Origin: an uncultured Spirochaetales bacterium
GTDB lineage: Bacteria; Spirochaetota; Spirochaetia; Sphaerochaetales; Sphaerochaetaceae
Direction of reading: 5' to 3'
NCBI GenBank assembly: GCA_949293335.1
Contig: CASFDA010000021.1
Location: 1 to 58,380 of the forward strand
Length of the DNA: 58,380 bases
Shown: positions 17,027 to 25,373 of the stretch, piece by piece
How the letters are laid out: every line of letters begins with the position of its first letter
Numbering within the stretch: the first letter of the stretch is position 1
Notes under the pieces: model-generated
Told to the model about the DNA's origin: nothing
The model's database searches: none
The model's input: the letters and a program-made list of their open reading frames with translations, nothing else
Program-made: the position numbers and the translations under genes

Positions 17027-17458
17027 ATGGCAGAGTGCAAGTTTTGTGGAAATGAAAATCTTCGTAGCGCAATCATGCTGCAGGTGAGGGTGATGCAATC
17101 AGGTACTTTATATCTGATGAAAGATCAGACTCTTCCGGGACGATGTCTCATTGCATACAAGGATCACATTAGAAAACTTTCGGAGCTTCCTATCGATGGT
17201 TATCGGGCTTTCTTTGATGATGTTTATGCCGTTGCAAATGCGATCAACGAAGTATTTTCTCCAGATAAGATAAACTATTTTGTTTTCGGGGATAAGTCAG
17301 AACATCTTCATATTCATATCGTACCAAAGTATGAAAATAGACCGGAGTGGGGTGCTTTCTTTACTATGGACAGAGTTGGGTGGACTGAACTTTCAGAAAA
17401 TGAATACAAAGATATAGTTGATAATCTGAACAACGCTCTTGACAGGAGAACTATATGA
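17027..17458 (+). CDS. HIT-family protein
   Basis: A 143-residue HIT-superfamily protein. The histidine triad appears as HLHIHIVPK, and an N-terminal CKFCG looks like half of a zinc site. The second cysteine or histidine pair is not obvious. HIT proteins hydrolyse or transfer nucleotidyl groups (for example AMP-lysine, AppppA or ADP-sugars). Its place inside a transporter and catabolic operon, with a 1-nt gap to tctA and a 4-bp overlap with the isomerase, is unusual and suggests a role in this pathway, perhaps in removing a nucleotide adduct. That role is speculative. Confidence 0.85.
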   Translation: MAECKFCGNENLRSAIMLQVRVMQSGTLYLMKDQTLPGRCLIAYKDHIRKLSELPIDGYRAFFDDVYAVANAINEVFSPDKINYFVFGDKSEHLHIHIVPKYENRPEWGAFFTMDRVGWTELSENEYKDIVDNLNNALDRRTI

Positions 17459-18285
17459 AGAATGCAAGAGTTGCTATTTGTGAATGGTCTCTTCCTATAA
17501 AAGGACCGGCAATGTTCCCTCTTTGTAAAGAGGTAGGACTAGACGGAGTTCAGATTGATGACTGGAGTAGTTGGGAGCATAGTTTTCCTCTTTCTGATAA
17601 GAAGGTCCAAGATCTCTATCTCGAAATGGTCAAGAGAACAGGAGTTTCTATTCCTTCAATGGGATGCAATGGATTTTCCCGTCTTGGTGGATTTACCAAT
17701 AGAGTAGGTACAGAGGAAGGACAGCAATCAATAAATGCAATATTACAGAGCAGGAAAATATGTGAGGAGATGAGTATTCCTCTTGTAATGTTTCCTTGTT
17801 GCTGGAGTGGTTTTATAAAAACAGAGGAAGATCTTGAGAACATGGCAAAAATGTTACGTCTTGTTGCCCCTGCTTTTGAGTCGTCTCCAGTTGAGCTTGC
17901 GATAGAATCTGTTTTGTCCCCCCAACAGTATGCAGATCTCTTTTCGTATGTCGGATCTAACAAGATGAAGATTTACTATGATACGCAGAATCCTCAGTAT
18001 TTTGCTTCGGTATATCCTCCAGATGAAATGCGGGAACTTGATATTTCTACAGTAGCAGAGATTCATTTCAAAGACGGACTTAGGAAAAGTCAAGGTTCTG
18101 TATATTACGGTGAAGGTGAAACAGGATTTGCTGATATGGTATCTGTCCTTAAAGAGAAAGGATACGAAGGTTATCTTGTGATAGAGAATTTTTATAACAA
18201 GGTTACTTGGAGCCATAAAGAAGAATCTGTTTGGGTTTCGATCAAAGAGGATGTAAGGCGACTTAAACAAGCTTTCAGGGATTGA
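17455..18285 (+). CDS. Sugar phosphate isomerase/epimerase-type TIM-barrel protein
   Basis: A 276-residue protein of the AP-endonuclease-2-like (xylose isomerase-like) TIM-barrel family. It has strand ends with acidic residues (LAIESVLSP, IYYDTQNP, EIHFKDG and YLVIENF) that form the usual divalent-metal site with Glu, Asp, His and Glu. Members include epimerases, isomerases and dehydratases of sugars and inositols. It overlaps the HIT gene by 4 bp and precedes a 2-hydroxyacid dehydrogenase. The exact reaction cannot be assigned; interconversion of the incoming acid or its keto form is inferred. Confidence 0.85.
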   Translation: MKNARVAICEWSLPIKGPAMFPLCKEVGLDGVQIDDWSSWEHSFPLSDKKVQDLYLEMVKRTGVSIPSMGCNGFSRLGGFTNRVGTEEGQQSINAILQSRKICEEMSIPLVMFPCCWSGFIKTEEDLENMAKMLRLVAPAFESSPVELAIESVLSPQQYADLFSYVGSNKMKIYYDTQNPQYFASVYPPDEMRELDISTVAEIHFKDGLRKSQGSVYYGEGETGFADMVSVLKEKGYEGYLVIENFYNKVTWSHKEESVWVSIKEDVRRLKQAFRD

Positions 18286-18301
18286 ATAAGGAGATAGAAA
18301 A

Positions 18302-19270
18302 ATGGGCAGAATACTTATCTCTGCTTCGCATTACGATACATTATGTACTAAGGCATATGATTTTCTCAAAGAAAAAGGACATGAGATTATCTATGACTCC
18401 AAAAGAGCTTTTCCTGCATATTCAAGTGAGGAGCTTAAAGAAATCCTCCCTTCTGTGGATGCGGCGATCATTGGATTGGATACGTACACAAAAGAAGTGT
18501 TCTCATATTCAGACCGTCTCAAAGCTGTTGCCAAGTTCGGTGTTGGAGTAGATAACATCGACTTGAAAGCTGCAAGTGAACATGGAGTTAAAGTAATCAA
18601 TGCGCCTGGGCAGAACGCAAACGCTGTTTCTGAACTTGCTGTCTCTTTCATGATAGATCTTGCTCGTGAGATAGTACCTCTATTTAACAAAATAAAAGAA
18701 GGGGAATGGGTAAGAGGGATAGGTGATGAGCTTAATGGCAAGACTGTTGGATTATTGGGTTTTGGATCTGTTGCAAGGCTTGTGGCAAAAAAGCTAAAAG
18801 CTTTTGACATGGATATCATTGCCTATGATCTGTATCCAAATAAAGAAGCTGCTGAAAACCTCGGTGTAAGGATGACAACATTTGATGAGGTTGTTGAAAA
18901 GAGTGATTTCTTATCACTGCACATTCCTGCAACGAAGGAAAATTATCATCTTTTTGATAAGAAAATGTTTCATAGGATGAAGAGGGGTGCTTACTTCATA
19001 AACACAGCACGTGGAAGCCTTGTTGATTTGGATGATCTTGCAGCCGTTCTTGACGAAGGATATTTAAAAGGAGCTGGCCTTGATGCATATGAGAAAGAAC
19101 CTCTTCCTTCTTCGTCTAAGATCCTTTCATGTCGGAATGTAATATGCATGCCACATTCTGGGGCAGAGACAAAAGAAGCTTATGAGAATGTGAGCATGTC
19201 AACTGCTAGGGATGTGGATCTTGTTTTGAATGGAAAAGATCCGATTTGTTGGGTCAATCGTAATAAGTGA
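18302..19270 (+). CDS. D-isomer-specific 2-hydroxyacid dehydrogenase
   Basis: A 322-residue NAD-dependent dehydrogenase of the phosphoglycerate dehydrogenase/glyoxylate reductase group. The nucleotide motif is GFGSVA (153-158). The catalytic Arg is in NTARGSLV, the Glu in DAYEKEP and the His in PHSGAET. It lacks the C-terminal ACT domain of biosynthetic SerA, which suits a catabolic enzyme. In this cluster it probably interconverts a 2-hydroxy acid and a 2-oxo acid on the way to the aldolases. It starts 16 nt after the isomerase and is the last gene before a strong hairpin. Confidence 0.9.
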   Translation: MGRILISASHYDTLCTKAYDFLKEKGHEIIYDSKRAFPAYSSEELKEILPSVDAAIIGLDTYTKEVFSYSDRLKAVAKFGVGVDNIDLKAASEHGVKVINAPGQNANAVSELAVSFMIDLAREIVPLFNKIKEGEWVRGIGDELNGKTVGLLGFGSVARLVAKKLKAFDMDIIAYDLYPNKEAAENLGVRMTTFDEVVEKSDFLSLHIPATKENYHLFDKKMFHRMKRGAYFINTARGSLVDLDDLAAVLDEGYLKGAGLDAYEKEPLPSSSKILSCRNVICMPHSGAETKEAYENVSMSTARDVDLVLNGKDPICWVNRNK

Positions 19271-19527
19271 GTTGCGAGTGGGTAATAAAAATGGAGAAAG
19301 TACTTGCAAGAGGGATTTGTATGGGCTATGATCAAGTTAGCTTGAACAAACATTATTACTCCCTCTTTAACCAATATTTGGTTCGAGCTTCATTGTGGCA
19401 GGGGAGACTCCTTTTAGCCATTTTGCCCCTGCCACAATTTATTACCCATCACATTGGAATTAAGATAGCAAGTGCTAACAAAGCAATTGCATGATCTGAT
19501 GTTTCTGCATTAGAAAAGGAGGTTTTT
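19271..19527. other. Intergenic region within the catabolic cluster
   Basis: 257 nt separating the first seven-gene block from the two aldolase genes. It carries a strong hairpin (19392-19438) and a good ribosome binding site (AAGGAGG) before 19528. No further gene or clear promoter is visible; GCAATTGC near 19483 is a small palindrome. Confidence 0.5.
19392..19438 (+). terminator. Strong stem-loop between dehydrogenase and aldolase genes
   Basis: A perfect 13-bp inverted repeat (ATTGTGGCAGGGG and CCCCTGCCACAAT) with a 21-nt loop, followed by TTATTA rather than a long T run. It probably ends or attenuates the first transcript; an mRNA-processing or protective role is the alternative. Confidence 0.6.
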
Positions 19528-20424
19528 ATGCAGAGAATGTATGGTGTTATAACAGCTATGGTTACACCTTTCACCCAGGATGACAAGGTCGATGTCGAGA
19601 CTCTCAAGTCATACACGAACTATCTTATCGAGAAAGGCGTTCATTGCCTCTATCCATGTGGAACGACCGGTGAGATGCTCAAGATGACAATTGCAGAGCG
19701 TGAACTTGTGGCTGAGACGGTTATCGGGGAAGCAAGGGGGAGAGTGCCTGTATTCATGCATGTGGGAGCCCCTACAACAAAAGAGACTATAGAGCTTGCA
19801 ATGCATGCATATAAGGCGGGAGCTGCCGGTGTAGGTGTGGTCACTCCCCAGTTCTTTTCTGTAAATGACAGGGAGATGGAAGAGTTCTTCGTTACAGTTT
19901 CAAACAGCCTTCCTGAAGACTTTTCCGTCTACCTGTATAATATTCCACAGTGTTCAGGCAATGATTTGAAGCCGGCAGTAGTCGATAGGATTGTAAAGAG
20001 AACCAAAAATGTAGTTGGCATAAAGTACAGTTACCCGGATTTCATTCGATTCAAGGATTACCTTTTGTGCAATGATGGAAATTTCGACGTGGTGGCCGGC
20101 CCGGATCGACTTTTCCTTCCTGCTCTCAGCATGGGTTGCGTAGGGACTGTAACGGGGTGCTCCAACTGTGGGCCGGAACCTTTTGTTGAAGTATATGAGC
20201 GCTATCTTGCTGGTGATATAAAGGGTGCCCGCATTGCCCAGAAGAAGGCCAACGAGCTTTGCGAAATCACTCTTTCCGGTGCGAATATGGCTTATTTCAA
20301 GTCAGCAATGGCACACAATGGTCTTCCTATGGGACATATGAGGGCTCCTCAGCTGGATCTCACAACAGAAGAGGAGAATGCTCTTTTCGAAAAGCTTGAC
20401 GATTACCAGAGAAGATGGAAATAG
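19528..20424 (+). CDS. DHDPS/NAL-family aldolase (DapA-like)
   Basis: A 298-residue class I aldolase of the dihydrodipicolinate synthase/N-acetylneuraminate lyase family. The pyruvate-binding GTTGE is at about 45-49, Tyr137 is in LYNIP, and the Schiff-base Lys166 is in VVGIKYSYP. Family members that are not DapA cleave 2-keto-3-deoxy sugar acids to pyruvate and an aldehyde, or dehydrate keto-deoxy aldarates. Placement beside an RraA-type aldolase and a KduD-like dehydrogenase favours a catabolic keto-acid aldolase over lysine biosynthesis. The binding pocket residue that would indicate the substrate could not be judged by eye. Confidence 0.88.
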   Translation: MQRMYGVITAMVTPFTQDDKVDVETLKSYTNYLIEKGVHCLYPCGTTGEMLKMTIAERELVAETVIGEARGRVPVFMHVGAPTTKETIELAMHAYKAGAAGVGVVTPQFFSVNDREMEEFFVTVSNSLPEDFSVYLYNIPQCSGNDLKPAVVDRIVKRTKNVVGIKYSYPDFIRFKDYLLCNDGNFDVVAGPDRLFLPALSMGCVGTVTGCSNCGPEPFVEVYERYLAGDIKGARIAQKKANELCEITLSGANMAYFKSAMAHNGLPMGHMRAPQLDLTTEEENALFEKLDDYQRRWK

Positions 20425-20433
20425 GAGAACAAA

Positions 20434-21183
20434 ATGCTTAGCCATGCAGATTTGCTGACACTCAAGAGATGGAATACACCTACGATATATAATGCACTTG
20501 AAGCTGTAAGCCGGAAAGACCGACTGGATATGAGGACCAATCGCGATGAAGTGAGGGATTTCATGCCGCAGATGGGAAGCATGATAGGTTATGCTGTGAC
20601 TCTTACTTTCGAGCCGAGCAACAAGGAACACTTCGTAGATACCCAGAAAGTATGGAACGACTACAGGAAATATGTTGCATCTGTCCCGGGACCGAAGATT
20701 GTCGTTTTGCAGGATTTTGATTCTCCAGATGGAATACGGGGCTCTTTCTGGGGAGAAGTGTGTTCGAACATGCATAGGGCACTCGGGTGCATCGGAACGA
20801 TCACTGATGGAGCGATCAGGGATGTCGATGAGATGACTAACGCGGGATTCAAGGCCATTGCGAGAAGATTGTGTGTCGGTCATGCTTATTCGATCCCGGT
20901 GAAATGGAATTTGCCCGTGAAGGTATTCGGGTGTGAAATTAATCCAGGAGATCTCATCCATGCAGACAAACACGGCTTTGTTGTCATCCCTCCAGAGGAG
21001 CAGGAACATTTGATAGAAGCGGCTATCTATATGGATCAGAATGAATGCCAGACAACTATCAGGGCTGCTCGCGAGAGTTCGGGCAAGACGATGGATGAAG
21101 TTCTCCAGATGCTCAAGGATGCGAACGTTGAGTTTGCGGAAAACACGACCAAGTTCAGGAGAAGCATCGGTATAGTAGATTGA
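20434..21183 (+). CDS. RraA-family aldolase (HMG/oxaloacetate aldolase-like)
   Basis: A 249-residue RraA-like protein. It has GEVCSNMHRALGCIG and TDGAIRDVDE, where Arg129 and Asp130 correspond to the substrate- and metal-binding pair of class II HMG/CHA aldolases, then the usual NPGDLIHADKHGFVVIP. Such enzymes split 4-hydroxy-2-oxo acids to pyruvate or decarboxylate oxaloacetate; others only inhibit RNase E, but those lack a catabolic setting. It lies 9 nt after the DapA-like gene. It probably carries out the last cleavage of the pathway. A dehydratase or decarboxylase variant is possible. Confidence 0.87.
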   Translation: MLSHADLLTLKRWNTPTIYNALEAVSRKDRLDMRTNRDEVRDFMPQMGSMIGYAVTLTFEPSNKEHFVDTQKVWNDYRKYVASVPGPKIVVLQDFDSPDGIRGSFWGEVCSNMHRALGCIGTITDGAIRDVDEMTNAGFKAIARRLCVGHAYSIPVKWNLPVKVFGCEINPGDLIHADKHGFVVIPPEEQEHLIEAAIYMDQNECQTTIRAARESSGKTMDEVLQMLKDANVEFAENTTKFRRSIGIVD

Positions 21184-21228
21184 AGATTTCCTGCTCTTGA
21201 TATAGTTATTTCCTTTTTCAACCGTGGG

Positions 21229-21256
21229 GGCCGTCGCAAAAATGTGGCGGCCTTCT
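21229..21256 (+). terminator. Terminator after the RraA-like gene
   Basis: A 9-bp stem with two G-T pairs (GGCCGTCGC/GTGGCGGCC) and the loop AAAAAT, followed by TTCTGTTA. It ends the catabolic cluster. The T run is short, so it may be inefficient. Confidence 0.5.
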
Positions 21257-21593
21257 GTTATCTGAAAACAAAAGCGTAATTTCTTCCAATAAAATGAATT
21301 AACTCAGGAATTAAGGTGCTTGGGGAATAGAAAAAGTAAGCCTTTTTTTGTTATAATTTCAGATACCACAAAGAAAAAACTGGGAGGAGTTTGCTTAAGC
21401 TATACGGGATAATATCCTGAATCTTGGGGACGGTCATATTGCCTTCATTCATTTGTTTTAATACACAAAGCAGGACCGAAGTCCCGCGCTGTGGTTGATT
21501 AATGGTTGTTGTCAATTCTCAAAAAATGTTTTTTGCGACAGCTCCAATGTGGTGATCCTGATAAATAACAGGATTTCAGATCCAGATAACATT
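21257..21593. other. Non-coding stretch, decayed DNA
   Basis: No frame worth reporting on either strand. A small hairpin GGAC-CGAA-GTCC lies near 21473. The string TTGGGGACGGTC near 21424 resembles ends seen beside Y1/REP-type transposases, but no transposase fragment accompanies it. Confidence 0.4.
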
Positions 21594-21958
21594 TCACGGT
21601 TCGTTGGACAAGGACTTCTTGTTCATGAGTTTTTTGTCGAAAGAGAAGAAATCTTCTCCTGATAATGAATATCCTGCCAGGTGGAGGCAGTCGATGTAAT
21701 CCAGTTTCGTTTCCCTGAATAGTTCGAGTGTTTTCCTTATCTGTTCCTTTCTTTCGACCGAGATATCATCGAGGATTGCGATAAGCGTATCGGATACCGT
21801 TTTCCGTGGTATTCCATATATTTTGGAAAGGACAGAGCTTCAGGTATTACTTCTGGATATATCTGGGCTCCGCCAGCAATTATTTCTGCCGCCATGTCAG
21901 TCTGTTCTGGAATGTCGTTGAGCAGATAACGCATCAGGATGTTTGTGTCAATGTACAC
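21594..21958 (-). pseudogene. PIN-domain (VapC-like) toxin, frameshifted
   Basis: The N-terminal part MYIDTNILMRYLLNDIPEQ is a typical PIN start with the first acidic metal ligand. After PEVIPEAL the frame shifts near 21838. The rest continues in another frame with YGIPRK, then LAILDD-like and LDYIDCLHLAGYSLSGEDFF, which carry the later conserved aspartates, to a stop at 21594. Joined, it would be about 120 residues, a normal VapC length. PIN toxins are RNases. It overlaps the antitoxin remnant upstream by 11 bp in classic TA order. It should be inactive as read. Confidence 0.75.
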
Positions 21959-22225
21959 CCGTTGTCTCCTTGCTGTATTTTTCTTTCATCGCGAGAGCGA
22001 ACGCATCCTTTTCCAAAGGTATGAGGTCAGGATTGGCATATTCATGCAGCATTCCGAGCGTTTTTAACTGGGATTTTTCTTTTTTCCTTTTCCTGATCAT
22101 GATGCTTCCGTCTGCTGTTTCAGTCACTTCCACCTTGTCGCCATATGATATTCCAGACGAAGCAGCAATTCCTGCTGGAATCCTGACACCAAGGGAGTTC
22201 CCCCATTTGAGACTGTGATGATCAT
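21948..22225 (-). pseudogene. MazE/AbrB-type antitoxin, frameshifted
   Basis: From ATG 22225, preceded by AGGAGG, the sequence reads MIITVS. A single missing base in the A/G run near 22207 then puts the remainder in another frame: WGNSLGVRIPAGIA, GISYGDKVEVTE and a C-terminal toxin-binding tail to 21948. The restored protein of about 92 residues would be a swapped-hairpin AbrB/MazE antitoxin. It is followed at once by the PIN gene. Because the fault is one base in a homopolymer-rich spot, a sequencing error remains possible, but the toxin is broken too. Confidence 0.75.
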
Positions 22226-22661
22226 ATGCCCTCCTGTAAATAATGTATATCTACATTGGATATACGTCAGCACGTACGGAACATCAGGAAATGTCCCGTA
22301 CTTGTCAGGATGATGGTGAAGGCATCCCAGTCAGCGATGCCTTTTCCGTCCGAACGGGTCACACCATATAGCCGTGTCAGAATCCGTCATGGATTTCCTA
22401 AAATTCATCGGATACCTCTTTTCATGTATCGGACGATGGCTTCAAGCCTGTTAGCGTCGATGTAGACGGATGGACCCGTCTCGATCTCCTTCATGATCGT
22501 CAGATTGTTCACCTTGTCGAAGTATGAACTGACACGCGAGAGCAATGACGAACCGTAGAGCGTCCCGGAGACGGTGTGTCATCCATCCTCGTCTGGAATT
22601 TGGCCCTTTTCATTCAGGACTTCGAACAATTTTGCCAATGCCTCTGATTTTCAAGCATCAG
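22226..22661. other. Decayed intergenic DNA upstream of the TA remnant
   Basis: About 430 nt without an intact gene. On the minus strand, short open pieces (such as PSVYIDANRLEAIVRYMKRG, 22409-22470) read like fragments of a lost protein, which I could not identify. Several TTTTTC and palindromic bits are unremarkable. Confidence 0.4.
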
Positions 22662-23864
22662 TCATGTCAAATCATTGAGCACTGAACTACGGACCTCATC
22701 AAGTGTCATGGAGTTATCATCTGCAATTTTCCCAATATCCTCATACTCTGCTTTCATGCGTTTCACTCCATAGCCCTCAGAGACTTTGATGCGCACCTTC
22801 CCATACTTTGTTTCCACTTCCTTGTTAATGCGGTCGAGCACAAACCTTTCATAAACGGTCTTGCGGATGCCTATTGTCGTCGTATACCGGAAGATCAGGT
22901 CTGTCATGTTTTTCATTTTCTGTTCTGAACATATTACGCATAGCATTATTCCTGGACGGGATTTCTTCATCCCGATCGGAATTGTAAAGACATCTTTTGC
23001 CCCTGCGGCAAAGAGTCTTTCAATTGCAAATCCTATATCCTCTCCAGTCATATCATCGACATTGCAGGCAAGTCCTATGACTTTGTCACTGGAATCTTCT
23101 TTATTTCCCAGCATGGCCCTGACACAGTTTGCTGCTTTGAAATCCTTCTTTCCCATCCCATAACCTATGCCGGTAACGCTCATCAATGGCATTTGGCCGA
23201 ATGATGTGGCAAAGTGTTTGAGGAGAGCGGCTCCTGTGGGAGTACATAATTCCCCCTCGATGTCTCCAGAATATATCGGAAGCCCCGATAGTATGTATGC
23301 TGTCGCAGGGGCAGGAACTGGAAGTATTCCGTGTGCACAGTGCACATGTCCGTATCCGACGTGTATTGGAGATACGACAACTTCATCCGGGTGGATCATA
23401 TCCATGAGCATGGAGACAGCAGTAATATCGGCAACTGCATCCATTGTACCAACTTCATGGAAGTGTATGTCTGTTATCGGCATACCGTGAACGTGGCTTT
23501 CTGCCTCTGCAATGATACTGAAAACGGACATTATATCTTTCCTGATGTTCTCTGGAAGATTCAGGTGGTGGCGAACTATGTGTTCTATATCGGATAGCGA
23601 GTGATGTTCGTGATGATGCTCGTGTCCGTCTCTATGATGGTGTTCATGCAGATCACCTTCTTCTGAGCCATTTATAAAGATAGAGACATGAGTGCCGGAG
23701 ATTCCGCATTTTTCTGCTTTTTCTACTACCATTTTCACGCCTGGAATACCAAGCGCATTGAAATCCTCTATGAATCTGCGTTTGTCATCGAGAAGTTCCA
23801 GCAAAGCTGATGTCAGCATATCGCCAGATGCGCCCATTCCGCAATCAATGTAAAGTGTTTTCAT
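22662..23864 (-). CDS. larC: Nickel-pincer cofactor nickel insertase LarC
   Basis: LarC (400 residues) inserts nickel into the pyridinium bis-thiocarboxylic mononucleotide, the last step of nickel-pincer (NPN) cofactor synthesis. The start MKTLYIDCGMGASGDML is a family hallmark, as is the His-rich metal-binding stretch near residues 74-90 (EHHHRDGHEHHHEHH). In some species larC is split by a programmed frameshift; here it is a single continuous frame. It is the last gene of a seven-gene minus-strand operon, 2 nt after larB. Confidence 0.95.
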   Translation of the reverse strand: MKTLYIDCGMGASGDMLTSALLELLDDKRRFIEDFNALGIPGVKMVVEKAEKCGISGTHVSIFINGSEEGDLHEHHHRDGHEHHHEHHSLSDIEHIVRHHLNLPENIRKDIMSVFSIIAEAESHVHGMPITDIHFHEVGTMDAVADITAVSMLMDMIHPDEVVVSPIHVGYGHVHCAHGILPVPAPATAYILSGLPIYSGDIEGELCTPTGAALLKHFATSFGQMPLMSVTGIGYGMGKKDFKAANCVRAMLGNKEDSSDKVIGLACNVDDMTGEDIGFAIERLFAAGAKDVFTIPIGMKKSRPGIMLCVICSEQKMKNMTDLIFRYTTTIGIRKTVYERFVLDRINKEVETKYGKVRIKVSEGYGVKRMKAEYEDIGKIADDNSMTLDEVRSSVLNDLT

Positions 23865-23866
23865 TT

Positions 23867-24622
23867 TTATTCCTCCCTTATGTGTACGTGGTTGATCATG
23901 CTGGCGAGATATCCAGCTCCGAATCCGTTATCTATGTTTACGACACAAACTCCGCTTGCGCATGAATTGAGCATTGAAAGGAGAGCTGCAAGGCCCCCGA
24001 AAGATGCTCCGTATCCGACACTCGTCGGAACTGCGATGACAGGACAGCTTGCAAGGCCTCCAAGGACACTTGCCAGAGCTCCTTCCATACCTGCTATGGC
24101 GATTATCGCATTGGCGCTCATTATTTCATCCAGATGGCTGAGCGTGCGATGGAGTCCAGCGACTCCGACATCGTAGAGTCTGATGACATTATTGCCAAGG
24201 ACCTCAGCCGTCAGAGCAGCTTCCTCTGCTACAGGAATGTCACTGGTCCCGCCAGTTGCCACTACAACGGTTCCGCTTCCATCTGACTCAGGTATCGGTC
24301 CCACAATGCCGATTCTTGCGTCTTCATGATAATCCAGCGGGTGCTTGCGTCTTATTATTTCCGCTGCCTCTTTCGATAACCTTGTGATAAGGACAGTATC
24401 CTGTCCGTTATTTTTCATGACATCGAGAATACCAATGATCTGCATGGGTGTTTTTCCCTGTCCGTATATTACTTCAGCCGCGCCCTGCCTCAGCTGGCGA
24501 TGCAGGTCCACTTTTGCAAAGCCTATGTCCTCAAAAGGTTTCTCCCTGAGCTTGAGAAGAGCTTCATTTATACTCATCTTTCCTTCACGCACATTCTCGA
24601 GCAGTGTTCTCGTGTCAATCAT
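23867..24622 (-). CDS. larB: NPN cofactor synthase LarB (carboxylase/hydrolase)
   Basis: LarB (251 residues) carboxylates nicotinic acid adenine dinucleotide and cleaves the phosphoanhydride in the first step of NPN cofactor synthesis. The C-terminal half resembles PurE (VVATGGTSDIPVAEEAA, then SVGYGASFGGLAALLSML). The glycine-rich GYGASFGG loop is typical of LarB. ATG 24622 is chosen because GGAGG lies 8 nt upstream; it overlaps the end of larE by 8 bp, indicating translational coupling. Confidence 0.93.
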   Translation of the reverse strand: MIDTRTLLENVREGKMSINEALLKLREKPFEDIGFAKVDLHRQLRQGAAEVIYGQGKTPMQIIGILDVMKNNGQDTVLITRLSKEAAEIIRRKHPLDYHEDARIGIVGPIPESDGSGTVVVATGGTSDIPVAEEAALTAEVLGNNVIRLYDVGVAGLHRTLSHLDEIMSANAIIAIAGMEGALASVLGGLASCPVIAVPTSVGYGASFGGLAALLSMLNSCASGVCVVNIDNGFGAGYLASMINHVHIREE

Positions 24623-25373
24623 TTCTTGCCTCCAGATCCAGCAGGACCGCTTCATAGAGTCCACCTAACGCATCAACTACTTTTTTCCTGTTTTCCAGCA
24701 TCAGGCTGAACTGCTCGCTTTTGATTTGTATGCGAGCTTTTTTCTCTGATAACCTGATGCGAAAATCGCAAAACCCTAGTGAGTGCAGAAAATCCTCAGC
24801 CTGTTCTGTCACTTCAAGTTTCTTTTTTGTTATTTCCTCTCCTGCAGGAATTCGGGTTGCAAGGCATGCATAAGCAGGCTTGTCCCAAGTGAAGAGTCCA
24901 GCTTCCAGAGACTTTTTCCTGACATCTTCTTTGGAGATGCCGCACTCTCTCAGAGGAGAGCGTATAGCGTATTCATCCAGAGCTTTCATTCCCGGTCGCT
25001 CTGAAAAATCATCACTTGCATTTGTTCCGTCTGCCACCACATGATAGCCATCTTCGCGTGCGGCATTCCGTATGGCGTTCATGATCATAGCCTTGCAGTG
25101 ATAACATCTGTCTGGAGGATTTGAAGTTATGGAAGGGGAAAGGACATCCAGATCGATGATCCTTAACCGGGCATTGAGCTGTGATGCCAGCTTTACAGCG
25201 TCATTGAATTCAAACTGCGGCTGGAATGCTGTCCTGACAAAATATGCAGAGACATCAGATCCAGATCTGACTGCAAAGTACAATAGATAGGCAGAATCTG
25301 CACCTCCTGAGAAAGCGATTGCAACTTTCCTGTTTTCTGCGAAAAATCTTTCCAGTGTCACATTTACCTCCAT
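24615..25373 (-). CDS. larE: ATP-dependent sacrificial sulfur transferase LarE
   Basis: LarE (252 residues) is a PP-loop ATPase that adds sulfur to the NPN precursor. The PP-loop motif is AFSGGADSAYLLY. A cysteine pair CYHC (in PDRCYHCKAMI) and a later CLATRIPAG are visible. Three suitably spaced cysteines may allow a [4Fe-4S]-dependent, catalytic type of LarE instead of the sacrificial type; this is not decided by eye. The start overlaps the FmdE gene's stop (TGATG). The longer upstream frame lacks family similarity. Confidence 0.93.
   Translation of the reverse strand: MEVNVTLERFFAENRKVAIAFSGGADSAYLLYFAVRSGSDVSAYFVRTAFQPQFEFNDAVKLASQLNARLRIIDLDVLSPSITSNPPDRCYHCKAMIMNAIRNAAREDGYHVVADGTNASDDFSERPGMKALDEYAIRSPLRECGISKEDVRKKSLEAGLFTWDKPAYACLATRIPAGEEITKKKLEVTEQAEDFLHSLGFCDFRIRLSEKKARIQIKSEQFSLMLENRKKVVDALGGLYEAVLLDLEARND

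Noticed and set aside
21240-22661. Possible CRISPR array or tandem repeats in the decayed region
   Set aside because: No evenly spaced repeats were found by eye; only isolated small palindromes.
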